NCBI GenBank assembly: GCA_014084085.1 | Contig: NPFB01000008.1 | Coordinates: forward strand, 161,299-209,623 | Source of the DNA: Hondaea fermentalgiana | Taxonomy: Eukaryota; Sar; Bigyra; Thraustochytrida; Thraustochytriidae | DNA: 48,325 bases | Direction: 5' to 3' | Shown: positions 1 to 8,904 of the stretch, one piece after another | Position numbering within the stretch: position 1 is the stretch's first letter | Layout of the letters: each line of letters begins with the position of its first letter | Translations under genes and position numbers: made by a program | Notes under the pieces: model-generated | What the model was told of the DNA's origin: nothing | What the model saw: the letters and a program-made list of their open reading frames with translations, nothing else | Databases searched by the model: none

Positions 1-101
1 CGGGCGGCTGGGCGGGCGGGCGGGAGCTTGCGAGGGCTGCGCGGCTGCCAGAGCGAGGCGCCGCCGCCGCTTCAGGAGGTGCTGACGAAGGCTTTGAGCT
101 C

Positions 102-3100
102 ATGCGAGATGGCGAATTGCGTCATGAGTCGAGCTCGAGTCGGAAACGCAAGAGGGAGCGTCGTGGCGCTTCAGCGCTCGGCGAGAGTGATGCTCGGGCG
201 CTGCGACCGGCCTTGCCTAGATCTCGACGTCTGTACGGACTCGTTCTCTTGCTTGGATCGTTTCTGCTAGCGCGTCAAGCACAGGCCGCATGTGAACAGT
301 GGCAGACCTTGCCAATGGACGCCTTTGCTGACGCCAAATGGGCAAATCTAGCCTGGGGCTTTGAGGACGGCGGCTATGATGAGGTGGACGATGACACCAG
401 CATTGTTCTCGTCGACCTTGACGACCAGGAGTCTCTCGAAACGTATCGGGACCAAGGTCGTCTCGTCATCTGCTCTTTCAGCGCAGGCTCGCTCGAGGGT
501 TGGCGAGAAGACGTCCAGGCAAATCTCGATGATTGGGTCTCCGTCACCGTCGGCGATCTCGAGTACTGGGATGAAGCTTGGCTCGACATCGGACGCCTCA
601 AAAAACTTCAAGCCCTTATACGCCCTAGAATTCAGCGTGCCGCTGCGGCAGGTTGCCGCGCCATTGAGCCCGATAATCTCGACTGCTTTACGAATAAGCA
701 GTGTTGGTCTCAGTGCAAAGGGATCAAAAAGCTAAAAAAGGCCTACAAGGCACAACTCAAGTACAATCGATGGCTCGCAGCAGAGGCGCATTCCTTGGGC
801 ATGGCAATCGGATTGAAAAATGCCTTGACCATGATTCCAGACCTCGTAAGTCACTTTGATTTTGCAATCAATGAACAATGCCATCAATACGACGAGTGCG
901 ATGGGGTCTCCCCTTTTCTCGAAAAGAACAAAATTGTCCTTAATGTCGAGTACAAGAATGATAAGTCTGTCTGCAATAAACAGGCCGCTGGCATGTTGTC
1001 AAAGTTTTGCAAGGGTTCGAAGGCGCACGATGGTCTTTGTGCAACGGACTGGACATCATGCACGCCCAATGGAGTCAGAACTGCGGATGACCCTATCATG
1101 TGTGCATCATCCACCAATATTACTCCTGCTCCGACAAGCCCCGTCGTTGCGCCGACGTCAAAGCCAACATCGTACCCAACCGCGAGCCCAACCAAATTGC
1201 CGACAACCTCAAAACCCACATCATATCCAACGACGAGTCCAACGGCACGTCCTACCTCGTACCCGACAGAAAGTCCAACCAAGATGCCAACTACCTCAAA
1301 GCCCACCTCGTATCCGACTGCAAGTCCAACGGCATATCCAACCTCGTATCCAACCGCGACTCCAACGATGGTTCCAACGACATCGAAGCCCACATCTTAC
1401 CCAACGGCAAGCCCGACCAGAACCCCGCCAACAGGAACACCAACATCGTACCCGACATCTTATCCGACGGCGACTCCTACGATGGTTCCGACAACTTTGA
1501 AACCTACCTCGTACCCGACAGAAAGTCCAACCAAGATGCCAACTACCTCAAAGCCCACCTCGTATCCGACTGCAAGTCCAACGGCATATCCTACCTCGTA
1601 TCCAACCGCGACTCCAACGATGGTTCCAACGACATCGAAACCAACGTCTTACCCAACGGCAAGCCCGACCAAAACCCCGCCAACAGGAAGTCCAACGTCG
1701 TATCCGACTTCTTATCCAACCGAAAGTCCAACAATGGTGCCCACAACATCTGCACCCACATCATTTCCAACTGCAAGTCCAACGCAGAGTCCTACCTCGT
1801 ATCCGACTGCAAGTCCAACGAGGATTCCGACAACGTCAGAGCCCACCTCGTATCCGACTGCAAGTCCAACCAGAATTCCAACGACAGCAGAGCCAACCTC
1901 GTATCCGACTGCAAGCCCAACAGAACGCCCTACCTCGTACCCAACGGCAAGTCCGACCAGAACCCCGCCAACAGGAAGTCCAACGTCGTATCCGACTTCT
2001 TATCCAACCGAAAGTCCAACAATGGTGCCCACAACATCTGCACCCACATCATTTCCAACTGCAAGTCCAACGCAGAGTCCTACCTCGTATCCGACTGCAA
2101 GTCCAACGAGGATTCCGACAACGTCAGAGCCCACCTCTTATCCGACTGCAAGTCCAACCAAGATTCCGACGACATCCGAACCCACCTCGTACCCGACTGC
2201 GAGCCCAACAGAACGCCCAACCTCGTACCCAACGGCAAGCCCGACCAAAACCCCGCCAACAGGAAGTCCAACGTCGTATCCGACTTCTTCTCCAACCGAA
2301 AGTCCAACAATGGTGCCCACAACATCTGCACCCACATCATTTCCAACTGCAAGTCCAACGCAGAGTCCTACCTCGTATCCGACTGCAAGTCCAACCAGGA
2401 TTCCAACAACAATGGAACCTACCTCGTACCCGACTGCAAGTCCAACCAAGATTCCGACGACATCGGAACCCACCTCGTACCCGACTGCGAGCCCAACAGA
2501 GCGCCCAACCTCGTACCCAACGGCAAGCCCGACCAGGACCCCACCAACAGGAAATCCAACATTGTATCCGACTTCTTATCCAACCGCAAATCCAACAATG
2601 GTGCCCACAACGTCTGCACCTACATCGTATCCAACGCCATCCCCAACGTTGGTCCCAACAACGATGGAGCCCACTGCGTATCCGACTACAAACCCAACAC
2701 GAAGTCCTACTTCGTATCCGACTGCAAGTCCGACAAAAGTACCAACAACAATGGAACCTACCTCGTACCCAACGGCAAGTCCAACGAAAGTACCGACAAC
2801 TTCAGCCCCAACAATGTACCCTACAAAAATATCGACAAAACGTCCTACCTCGTATCCGACAGCAAGGCCAACCAACGTTCCTACTACGTGGGAGCCCACC
2901 TCGTATCCAACGTCGAGTCTCACCATAAGCCCAACAACATCAAGTCCCACCTCGTATCCGACAGAAAGTCCAACAAAACACCCAACGTCGAGCCCAACCA
3001 GGAGCACAACAGGACAGCCTACGCCAACCCCGACGACAAGCACGATCGAACCAAGTCCTACGGCACCACCGAGCAGCGCTGCACCAACTGCCTCTCCTAC

Positions 3101-3215
3101 CAACGCGAGGGCAAGCTCGATGAGCATTCGATCAATGATCGTGAGCACAGAAAGCCAAACAGCGATGCTATGGACTGCAGAGCTCGTGGCCACATTAGCA
3201 CGGCGTACGGGCTAA
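102..3215 (+). CDS. Secreted GH114-type glycoside hydrolase with PTSYPT-repeat stalk
   Basis: 1,037 aa. Residues 1-43 are a basic, Ser/Arg-rich leader, followed by a hydrophobic core (about 44-58) ending in AQAA, a plausible signal peptide cleavage site. Residues 66-290 match the GH114 family (endo-alpha-1,4-polygalactosaminidase type): VICSFSAGS near 122-130, WLDIGRL near 160, AIEPDNLDC near 187-195, GLKN near 237, and FAINEQC...YDEC near 254-265. D191/D194 and E258 are candidate catalytic acids (inferred from family conservation). Cysteines are frequent, as expected of a secreted protein. From about residue 345 to 1010 the chain is a Pro/Thr/Ser/Tyr stalk, probably heavily O-glycosylated; no membrane anchor is obvious at the C-terminus. 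Known members cleave galactosamine-containing polysaccharides; the substrate here is inferred. The frame has no stop back to position 1, so the true 5' end may lie upstream or in another exon. AATAAA lies 29 nt past the stop. Confidence 0.85.
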   Translation: MRDGELRHESSSSRKRKRERRGASALGESDARALRPALPRSRRLYGLVLLLGSFLLARQAQAACEQWQTLPMDAFADAKWANLAWGFEDGGYDEVDDDTSIVLVDLDDQESLETYRDQGRLVICSFSAGSLEGWREDVQANLDDWVSVTVGDLEYWDEAWLDIGRLKKLQALIRPRIQRAAAAGCRAIEPDNLDCFTNKQCWSQCKGIKKLKKAYKAQLKYNRWLAAEAHSLGMAIGLKNALTMIPDLVSHFDFAINEQCHQYDECDGVSPFLEKNKIVLNVEYKNDKSVCNKQAAGMLSKFCKGSKAHDGLCATDWTSCTPNGVRTADDPIMCASSTNITPAPTSPVVAPTSKPTSYPTASPTKLPTTSKPTSYPTTSPTARPTSYPTESPTKMPTTSKPTSYPTASPTAYPTSYPTATPTMVPTTSKPTSYPTASPTRTPPTGTPTSYPTSYPTATPTMVPTTLKPTSYPTESPTKMPTTSKPTSYPTASPTAYPTSYPTATPTMVPTTSKPTSYPTASPTKTPPTGSPTSYPTSYPTESPTMVPTTSAPTSFPTASPTQSPTSYPTASPTRIPTTSEPTSYPTASPTRIPTTAEPTSYPTASPTERPTSYPTASPTRTPPTGSPTSYPTSYPTESPTMVPTTSAPTSFPTASPTQSPTSYPTASPTRIPTTSEPTSYPTASPTKIPTTSEPTSYPTASPTERPTSYPTASPTKTPPTGSPTSYPTSSPTESPTMVPTTSAPTSFPTASPTQSPTSYPTASPTRIPTTMEPTSYPTASPTKIPTTSEPTSYPTASPTERPTSYPTASPTRTPPTGNPTLYPTSYPTANPTMVPTTSAPTSYPTPSPTLVPTTMEPTAYPTTNPTRSPTSYPTASPTKVPTTMEPTSYPTASPTKVPTTSAPTMYPTKISTKRPTSYPTARPTNVPTTWEPTSYPTSSLTISPTTSSPTSYPTESPTKHPTSSPTRSTTGQPTPTPTTSTIEPSPTAPPSSAAPTASPTNARASSMSIRSMIVSTESQTAMLWTAELVATLARRTG
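1135..3100 (+). repeat. Coding tandem repeat (PT-rich stalk) with 288-bp higher-order units
   Basis: Short units coding for variants of [10 protein letters not shown], interspersed with PTTSxPT and PPTGSPT, repeat for about 2 kb. A higher-order period is visible: the word CAACAGGAA starts at 1681, 1969 and 2257, and its near-copy at 2545, each exactly 288 nt apart (96 codons). About 165 nt after 1681 and after 1969 are essentially identical. Upstream, the same landmark at 1429 is 252 nt before 1681. Both spacings are multiples of 3, so copy-number change would preserve the frame. Confidence 0.9.
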
Positions 3216-3243
3216 AAAAATGTGTCTGAAATGAATTTTGTAA

Positions 3244-3249
3244 AATAAA
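3244..3249 (+). terminator. Canonical polyadenylation signal AATAAA
   Basis: AATAAA lies 29 nt after the TAA of the GH114 gene and 5 nt before the stop of the convergent ABCF gene. It directly follows the decamer ATTTTGTAAA (3235-3244), which also occurs after the giant receptor gene. Cleavage would fall inside the neighbouring gene, so the two 3' UTRs must overlap. Confidence 0.6.
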
Positions 3250-3253
3250 GAGC

Positions 3254-5749
3254 TTAGCTTGCTCGAGCTCGAGGCATATTCCGCGCGAGAAACGCATCAT
3301 AAGCGCTGAGCACATCTGCAGGTTCCGGAGTATGCTTCACTTGAATTGATTTGGTCTTGCTGTCAAAAACCCAGAGTGTTTTGCAGCTTTCAGCAAGAAA
3401 AGCCCGGTCGTGCGAAACGATTATGATGGCCCCGTCGTACTTTGCAATGCCTTCTTGAAGACGCTCGATCGAGGAAATATCGAGATGAGACTCGATCTCA
3501 TCCATGACCCAGAGTCGATTTCGCTGATACGCCTCGCGAGCAATGCAGAGTCTGCTCTTTTGTCCACCCGAAAGCGTCCGAATTGGTTGCGTCGCGAGAT
3601 CGCCCGTAAGTCCGAATCCACCAAGGTAGACGCGGGCTTGCTCAAAGGTCTGGCAGTCCACCGTGAGCGGGCCGCGCGGTAGCGAGAGAATCAGGTCGGC
3701 AGGCGTGAGGTCGTCGGCTTCGGGCAGTGCGTTGATCATATTCTGCTCAAAAATGCTGATTTTGTCGGCGTCGACACCAAGCGAAACAGACGCGGGCCCC
3801 GTTCGAAGCTCCACTGAGCCGGCCTGCTGGAGAAGGAGCTTGACGAGAGAACTCTTGCCGACTCCGTTTTGTCCCAGAATTCCAATGCGCGCTGTCGCAG
3901 GTACCTGCGCCGTGAAACCCTGCACCAGATCAGGCTGCCCAGGCCAGCCGTATGCGACGCCATCAAATTGGACGAGAATCTCGTCTGGTTTTCCAGGACC
4001 CGCATTGCTTGGAGGAAAGTTGAAGTTTAGAGGTCGCTCGTCCACATCGAGGGCCGAAGGAAGCCCTTCGCAGTCGTACGACTGCTTCCACTTTTTGCCG
4101 TCTTCGCGACCGAGACCCATTCGATCAATCTTTTCAATCTGTTTTTTCTTGGATGCAATCTGCTTTTGCTTCTTTACGTCGCCGCCCTTGCTTTTCCGGT
4201 CGCGTGCAGCGCGTTGCTGCGAGGCGATATAGTCCTGCAAATGGTCCTTCTTTTTTTGCTGCGCTTGTAGCTTTGTGGACTGCATCGCTCGCTTTTGGTC
4301 GAGCATCTCGCGATATTCGCTGTACGTGCCGTTAAAGTATGCAAACTGCTTGTTTCGCAGCACAATGAGTTCGTCGGCAACAGCGTTCATGAATGCACGA
4401 TCATGCGACACAAAAAGTAAGGTGCCTTCAAACTTGGACTTGTCATTCAAATACGTGCGCAACCACTCCACGCCGAGCGCGTCGAGGTGATTTGTCGGCT
4501 CGTCGAGCAAGAGAATGTCAGGCTTCATGAACAAGGTTCCACAGAGCGCAACCCGCATGCGCCAGCCGCCCGAAAGCTCATTGGTGGTCTTGTTGAGTAG
4601 CGCGTCCGTGAAGCCAAGGTCGCGAAGTGCGTTCTCGGCCCGCGCCTCCGCGTCCCATGCGCTGATGGCCTCAAGTCGCTCATAGACTTCTTGGAGGCGC
4701 TCCTGCGTCTTGATGACTTCTTCAGCAGGCCGCGATTCGTCTTCCATGCCTTCCAGCAAGGTTTCCTCCTCCTTCATAAGACGTGTACGCTCAAAGTCGT
4801 ACTTTACAACGTACTCGAGCGGCTTCAAGTCCGTTCCTTTGAGCTCTTGCTCAACGTATTGGACACGTAGGTACGGTGGGAAGCCAGGGAGCGCACCTGT
4901 CGCGATGCGGCGGAAAAGAGTAGTCTTACCGCACCCATTGGCACCAGCAAGAGCATATCTCCGACCGTAGACGAGTTTTAGCGTAGCGTTGTAGAGGAGC
5001 TGGGTTTTCCCTCGTGCCATTGTCACGTTAGGCAGATGCACGTCGCGCAATTGTCCAGTCATGCGCATGACGCCACGTCCACCAGCTCCGCGGCCGCCCC
5101 AAGGAATTCCTAGCCGTAGGCACTCGAGCCACGCTGAGCTGTAGTCGTCGTCCTCGAGCTCTTCCACAGCTGCCGCCATGGCATGATCATGGACCTTCCA
5201 GTGATCCCAGCCCATCCACGTTTTGTGAAAACGCTCAAAACGCTTCGTCTGGAACTCGCCATCTTTGGCTTTGAGCTCTTCGGCGCGCGCCGCCGTTTCT
5301 CGGGCACGCTCTTCGGCGTTACGCTGCGCGAGCGTCTTGCCCGACTTCTTCTTCTCCTTTTTCTTCCTGCTCTTCTTCTGGTTCGTGCTTTTCTTGCCTT
5401 CAGTGTGAATATCGTTGTCGGCTTCGGTGGTAGTTTCGGTTGCGGCGTCGTTGAGGGACTGGATCTTGCTTAGCTGCTCCTCGGTGAGGGCCTTCGGTCC
5501 TTCGAGGGAGCTTCCATCGTCATCATCGTCGTTGTCAGCTGTGTCAGCCATCTCAGCGTAAAGACTTTCGAACTCCTCATTGCTCAACTCGCGGTCCACA
5601 AGGCCTTCAATCATGTCGCGAAGATCTTCGGGCGCAGCGTCCCCGGACGCGACCATTTCCTCAAAGTATGCGAGCGCGCCCTCGTCAACCTCAGGATTGA
5701 ACTTCTTCACCTTTGCCACCACCGTCGCGACCTTTGCTTGGCTCGTCAT
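3254..5749 (-). CDS. ABC-F family ATPase (GCN20/ABCF-like), soluble twin-NBD
   Basis: 831 aa from the ATG at 5749. The frame continues to a GTG at 5833 and to a stop near 5870, without another ATG. There are two ATP-binding cassettes and no membrane segments, so this is not a transporter; ABCF proteins act on ribosomes and translation factors. NBD1: Walker A GANGCGKT (269-276), signature LSGGW (392-396), Walker B LLLDEPTNHLD (413-423), switch VSHD (447-450). The linker (about 480-545) is Lys/Gln-rich and helical, typical of ABCF. NBD2: GQNGVGKSS (626-634), LSGGQ (726-730), MDEIESHLD (749-757), SHD (779-781). The second Walker B extension reads DEIESHLD where the family has DEPTNHLD; the catalytic Glu is kept. 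The N-terminus (1-60) plus acidic and Lys-rich linkers (70-165) resembles eukaryotic GCN20-type extensions. The exact subfamily is not decided. Confidence 0.93.
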   Translation of the reverse strand: MTSQAKVATVVAKVKKFNPEVDEGALAYFEEMVASGDAAPEDLRDMIEGLVDRELSNEEFESLYAEMADTADNDDDDDGSSLEGPKALTEEQLSKIQSLNDAATETTTEADNDIHTEGKKSTNQKKSRKKKEKKKSGKTLAQRNAEERARETAARAEELKAKDGEFQTKRFERFHKTWMGWDHWKVHDHAMAAAVEELEDDDYSSAWLECLRLGIPWGGRGAGGRGVMRMTGQLRDVHLPNVTMARGKTQLLYNATLKLVYGRRYALAGANGCGKTTLFRRIATGALPGFPPYLRVQYVEQELKGTDLKPLEYVVKYDFERTRLMKEEETLLEGMEDESRPAEEVIKTQERLQEVYERLEAISAWDAEARAENALRDLGFTDALLNKTTNELSGGWRMRVALCGTLFMKPDILLLDEPTNHLDALGVEWLRTYLNDKSKFEGTLLFVSHDRAFMNAVADELIVLRNKQFAYFNGTYSEYREMLDQKRAMQSTKLQAQQKKKDHLQDYIASQQRAARDRKSKGGDVKKQKQIASKKKQIEKIDRMGLGREDGKKWKQSYDCEGLPSALDVDERPLNFNFPPSNAGPGKPDEILVQFDGVAYGWPGQPDLVQGFTAQVPATARIGILGQNGVGKSSLVKLLLQQAGSVELRTGPASVSLGVDADKISIFEQNMINALPEADDLTPADLILSLPRGPLTVDCQTFEQARVYLGGFGLTGDLATQPIRTLSGGQKSRLCIAREAYQRNRLWVMDEIESHLDISSIERLQEGIAKYDGAIIIVSHDRAFLAESCKTLWVFDSKTKSIQVKHTPEPADVLSAYDAFLARNMPRARAS

Positions 5750-7149
5750 CCTTACGGTCTTCTCCACCTCTGCCTCCTCCTTTTCTATCTTCACCCGCGC
5801 GAGCTCGTCCTCGTCCTCGTCCTCGACCGCCACCTCGCGCGCGCGTACGCGTTCACGTGCGCGTTCTGGCTAGCCCCAACGCCCGTGAACGACGGCTACG
5901 CGCGCACGCCGCTACGCTCCGCGCCGCCCGTCGCAGGTCTGCGGCCGGCTTCGGGGTCTGCCGAGGTCCGCGGCGAGATCGAGACCGCCGTGGCGGACCT
6001 GCTGCGCGAGCATGCCGCGGTGCTCTATCGTATACACCATTGTACACCTCGTATCTACACCAGTACAGCGGGAAAGCTTCCCGGGACGTGGAGGGACTCT
6101 TCGCAAGACGTTCTGGGCACGGTCCTAGAACTGCAACATCAGCGCCGGCATCGGCACGCGCGGGGCCATGACCGTGGCGGCGATCGCGGCCGGGGACGAC
6201 CGACGCCGGGGAAAAGGGCATCGTGGATGGTGGGGGAAAGGGCGTCGTGGATGCCGTTGTGCAGCTGGGCGACGGGGATGGGCTGGCGGCGACGACTGCG
6301 ACCTGATAAGGGGCGAAGCCGGCCAGGAGCAAGATTTGACGGGAGTGCACGAGGAAGTGCAAAGGGCGAAAACGGAATCGTTCGCCGAGTCAAGAACGAA
6401 GGCGGTCAAGGATGGAATCGATGAGGCGAGTTCGGGGATCGCGACGCTGGTGATGGCGGGGGAGGGAAAGAAAAAAAACAGCGGCAACTCGAGGATCTTG
6501 ATGAGGATGTGGCAGCGAGAATACCCGCGAGACGGAAGAACAAGTTCTCGCTTCTCATTTTTAATTATGGACAATTATCTCTCAGTCTTCTTGCAAATTC
6601 CTTAGTTCATTCGATAGGCCCAGTGCATTCAAAAGGCCCCCAAAAAAATTAGTTAGATTATTCGTATACACGTTGCCCTGCGTCCGTCTCAATGTCCGGA
6701 CACTGCGAAGTTGAACATATTGACGGACGAGATGACGATAGACGTAATAATTGCCGCCTCCGGCGGCGAGACATCACCGTGTGTTAACCTTATTATTCTT
6801 TCCTGCAATCGGCAGCATCACGAATCAGGACCGTCAACCGTTGGCAGTATTCTCAAATGCAAACATCGCGATGCAGTGCCACATCGCGCACATATTCTTG
6901 TACACGCACAAGTACGCGCTTTCGCTCCCAAATCTCTTCTCTGTTTCTTCTCCTTCGGCAATAAAGACCCGCGCCAGCCTGTCTGCAAAAGGTTCTTCGA
7001 GTTCGCAGCGAGGAGACTATCTTCGGAATGTCTGTATAGTATACGTATACGCCGCTCCCACCAAGTTGTTGGCGGGGCCCGAACGAACAACCGACCAATG
7101 ACAGAATCAGAGCGAGGTGAATTGCCTCGGGTGCGGCAGCAGCAGCAGC
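5750..7149. other. Divergent intergenic region, ABCF (-) / MGAT1-like (+)
   Basis: 1.4 kb. The first 700 bp are very GC-rich and open in several frames, none recognisable. An imperfect direct repeat sits at about 6205-6255 (two copies of GGGAAA..GGGC.TCGTGGATG). Base composition shifts to AT-rich after 6540. GTATAC words occur at 6030, 6664 and inside the 12-bp palindrome at 7039-7050. A CCAAT sequence lies at about 7093-7098. Presumably it holds both promoters and 5' UTRs; I see no supportable gene. Confidence 0.5.
7039..7050. promoter_or_regulatory. Palindrome GTATACGTATAC upstream of MGAT1-like gene
   Basis: Perfect 12-bp palindrome about 100 bp before the MGAT1-like ATG and about 45 bp before a CCAAT word. 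The half-site GTATAC also appears at 6030-6035 and 6664-6669 in the same intergenic region. It is a candidate transcription-factor site; the function is inference only. Confidence 0.25.
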
Positions 7150-8904
7150 ATGAAGCTGTCGCGGCGACAGCGCGAGGGCGCGCTGTGCGTGCTGGTGGCA
7201 GTCGGCCTGCTCATGGTGCTCCTCTCGTCGCGAGCGCTCGAAAGATCGACTCACGACGAGGACGGCGCTGTGCGCGGCGCCCGACGGATAGAGCTCATCC
7301 GCGCGGCGGCTTTCGACGTGCAGGAGCAGGACATCGAGGACCGGGAGGATGAGCAAGAGAGCGAGCACGAGAAGTTGGACAAGGCATTGCGACTGCAGCA
7401 GGAGGAGCTCCGGAAAACCCGAACTCGTCCAGGCGTGCACAGCAATCCTGACCTGACAAACGATCTACAAGAAAAGCCAGACACCAGCGCCAAGGGTAGC
7501 ATTTCCAGACGCCACGAGGAGGTTCTTGACATAATCAGGGCTGAGCGCGATCGAGCAGAGGATGACGTCGCGTTAGCCCTGCGCGGATCCTTGGCAGCAA
7601 ATAGTCCTCACGATGGCACCACCAGCACGACGGCCCAACGACTCGAGGACCTCGAGCTTTACCTAGCGGAGCACGGCCACTTTCCAGTTGTTCTTCTTTG
7701 CTACAATCGCGAGAAGAGAGTTCGCGATACGCTCGAATCACTCTTTCAAGTGCGAGGTATCCAAAAGAGTCTCGTACTGGTGGTCCAAGACGGCCAGTAT
7801 GAGCCGGTCAGTCAAGTAGTATTGGAAGCAGGAGTCGAGCTCGTCCAACGTGGTCCAGAAATGGTTGACGCAGAACAGCGCAAAGACCCTGGTGCGCGCA
7901 TCGCGCAGCACTACAAGTTTGCGCTTGGTTATGCAATGAGCCACTTTGCTGATGCACCAGGAATCATCATCATCGAGGATGATTTTCTGTTCAGTCCTGA
8001 TTTTGTGGAATATTTCAGCACTGTTGCACCCGCCATTATCAAGGATCCAACGTTGTGGCTCGCAAGCGCCTGGAACGATAATGGATTCGCTGGTAATGTA
8101 CAAGACAAGGAGCGACTATTGCGGACAGATTACTTCCCGGGCCTTGGGTGGCTTCTCATGCGCTCCATCTGGGAAGAGCTTGCACCCAAATGGCCGTCGA
8201 GTCATTGGGACTGGTTCATGCGTGATCCCAAAAATAGTCAACATAGAGATTCGATTTACCCGGAGGTCCCTCGGGACTTTCACACGGGATCCAAGGGATC
8301 TTTCATGGATGAGAGGACTCATCGATTGTACTTTGACTCCATTGCACACAACAAGGATCCAACTTTCCGCTGGCCGCAGTATGCTTCCGAGTCGGTGCTG
8401 CAAGCCGCGTATGACGAGCGCCTTAATTGCCACATCAAAGCTGGAATCTCGCTCGATCATGGGATTCGTCTGACCCAAAATCCTATGACCAAGTCTCTTT
8501 CCGATGAGGCGGCTAAAAAGAGGCCTATCATCATTTGGCTCGATGCGGACCCGCATCCACGTCGCGAGATGACTGTAAAAAAGCTTGCCGAAAAATTGCA
8601 TATATGGCACCAGCTTTTACGTGGCTCGAGGGCTGGGATTCACGAATTTTGGCACCACGGCAGCAAGATTATCATGGTCAACGTCTTCACGCCAGGGCCC
8701 GACCCATGCGTTGGACCCCGACAGCCCGAGTCATGCGAGTGGTTCCATGGATATACAGAGCAGAGCCGCTTTGCGAAGTTGCGCCCGGCGCACGCTCGCG
8801 TCTTCCGACCCCTCGAGCTTTACGCCGAGATGAAGAGCTCTACGTCAATATCGCTTCCGAGCATCACGGTACCCGAGTTCTCCTTTGAGAGTTGCCCGCC
8901 GTGA
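7150..8904 (+). CDS. MGAT1: Alpha-1,3-mannosyl-glycoprotein beta-1,2-GlcNAc transferase (GT13, GnT-I-like)
   Basis: 584 aa from the ATG at 7150; the frame opens at a GTG at 7117, but the ATG gives a textbook type II Golgi anchor: short basic tail MKLSRRQR, then a hydrophobic segment at about 10-27. A charged helical stem (about 45-100) leads to the GT13 domain from about 185. Family marks: VVLLCYNRE; the EDD metal/nucleotide motif at E276-D278 inside IIIIEDDFLFSPDF; SAWNDNG; RTDYFPGLGWLL; and HWDWFMRDP, whose D354 aligns with the proposed catalytic base D291 of mammalian GnT-I. The enzyme adds the first GlcNAc to Man5GlcNAc2 in the Golgi and so opens the complex/hybrid N-glycan route. It is longer than human GnT-I (445 aa) because of the stem and C-terminal tail. 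Other GT13 members (POMGNT1-like) are less likely given the close match around the EDD and FPGLGW motifs. Confidence 0.9.
   Translation: MKLSRRQREGALCVLVAVGLLMVLLSSRALERSTHDEDGAVRGARRIELIRAAAFDVQEQDIEDREDEQESEHEKLDKALRLQQEELRKTRTRPGVHSNPDLTNDLQEKPDTSAKGSISRRHEEVLDIIRAERDRAEDDVALALRGSLAANSPHDGTTSTTAQRLEDLELYLAEHGHFPVVLLCYNREKRVRDTLESLFQVRGIQKSLVLVVQDGQYEPVSQVVLEAGVELVQRGPEMVDAEQRKDPGARIAQHYKFALGYAMSHFADAPGIIIIEDDFLFSPDFVEYFSTVAPAIIKDPTLWLASAWNDNGFAGNVQDKERLLRTDYFPGLGWLLMRSIWEELAPKWPSSHWDWFMRDPKNSQHRDSIYPEVPRDFHTGSKGSFMDERTHRLYFDSIAHNKDPTFRWPQYASESVLQAAYDERLNCHIKAGISLDHGIRLTQNPMTKSLSDEAAKKRPIIIWLDADPHPRREMTVKKLAEKLHIWHQLLRGSRAGIHEFWHHGSKIIMVNVFTPGPDPCVGPRQPESCEWFHGYTEQSRFAKLRPAHARVFRPLELYAEMKSSTSISLPSITVPEFSFESCPP

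Noticed and set aside
1135..3100. CRISPR-like or satellite array
   Set aside because: Repeats are in-frame, lack unique spacers and encode the stalk of a eukaryotic protein.
2576..3193. Minus-strand Val/Gly-rich frames antisense to the stalk (also 884-1393 and 2138-2473)
   Set aside because: They mirror the PT repeat in reverse; no independent domain or start context.
1100..3229. 709-codon second plus-strand frame inside the GH114 stalk
   Set aside because: It starts at GTG, is a pure repeat shadow (SNxxSNxxSN), and the other frame has the GH114 domain and signal peptide.
5749..5833. N-terminal extension of ABCF from 5833
   Set aside because: The first codon is GTG; no ATG exists upstream before the stop near 5870, so the ATG at 5749 is used.
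5738..6605. Frames of 145-228 codons in the ABCF/MGAT1 intergenic region
   Set aside because: GC-driven openness, Arg/Gly-rich, no recognisable domain, overlapping frames on both strands.
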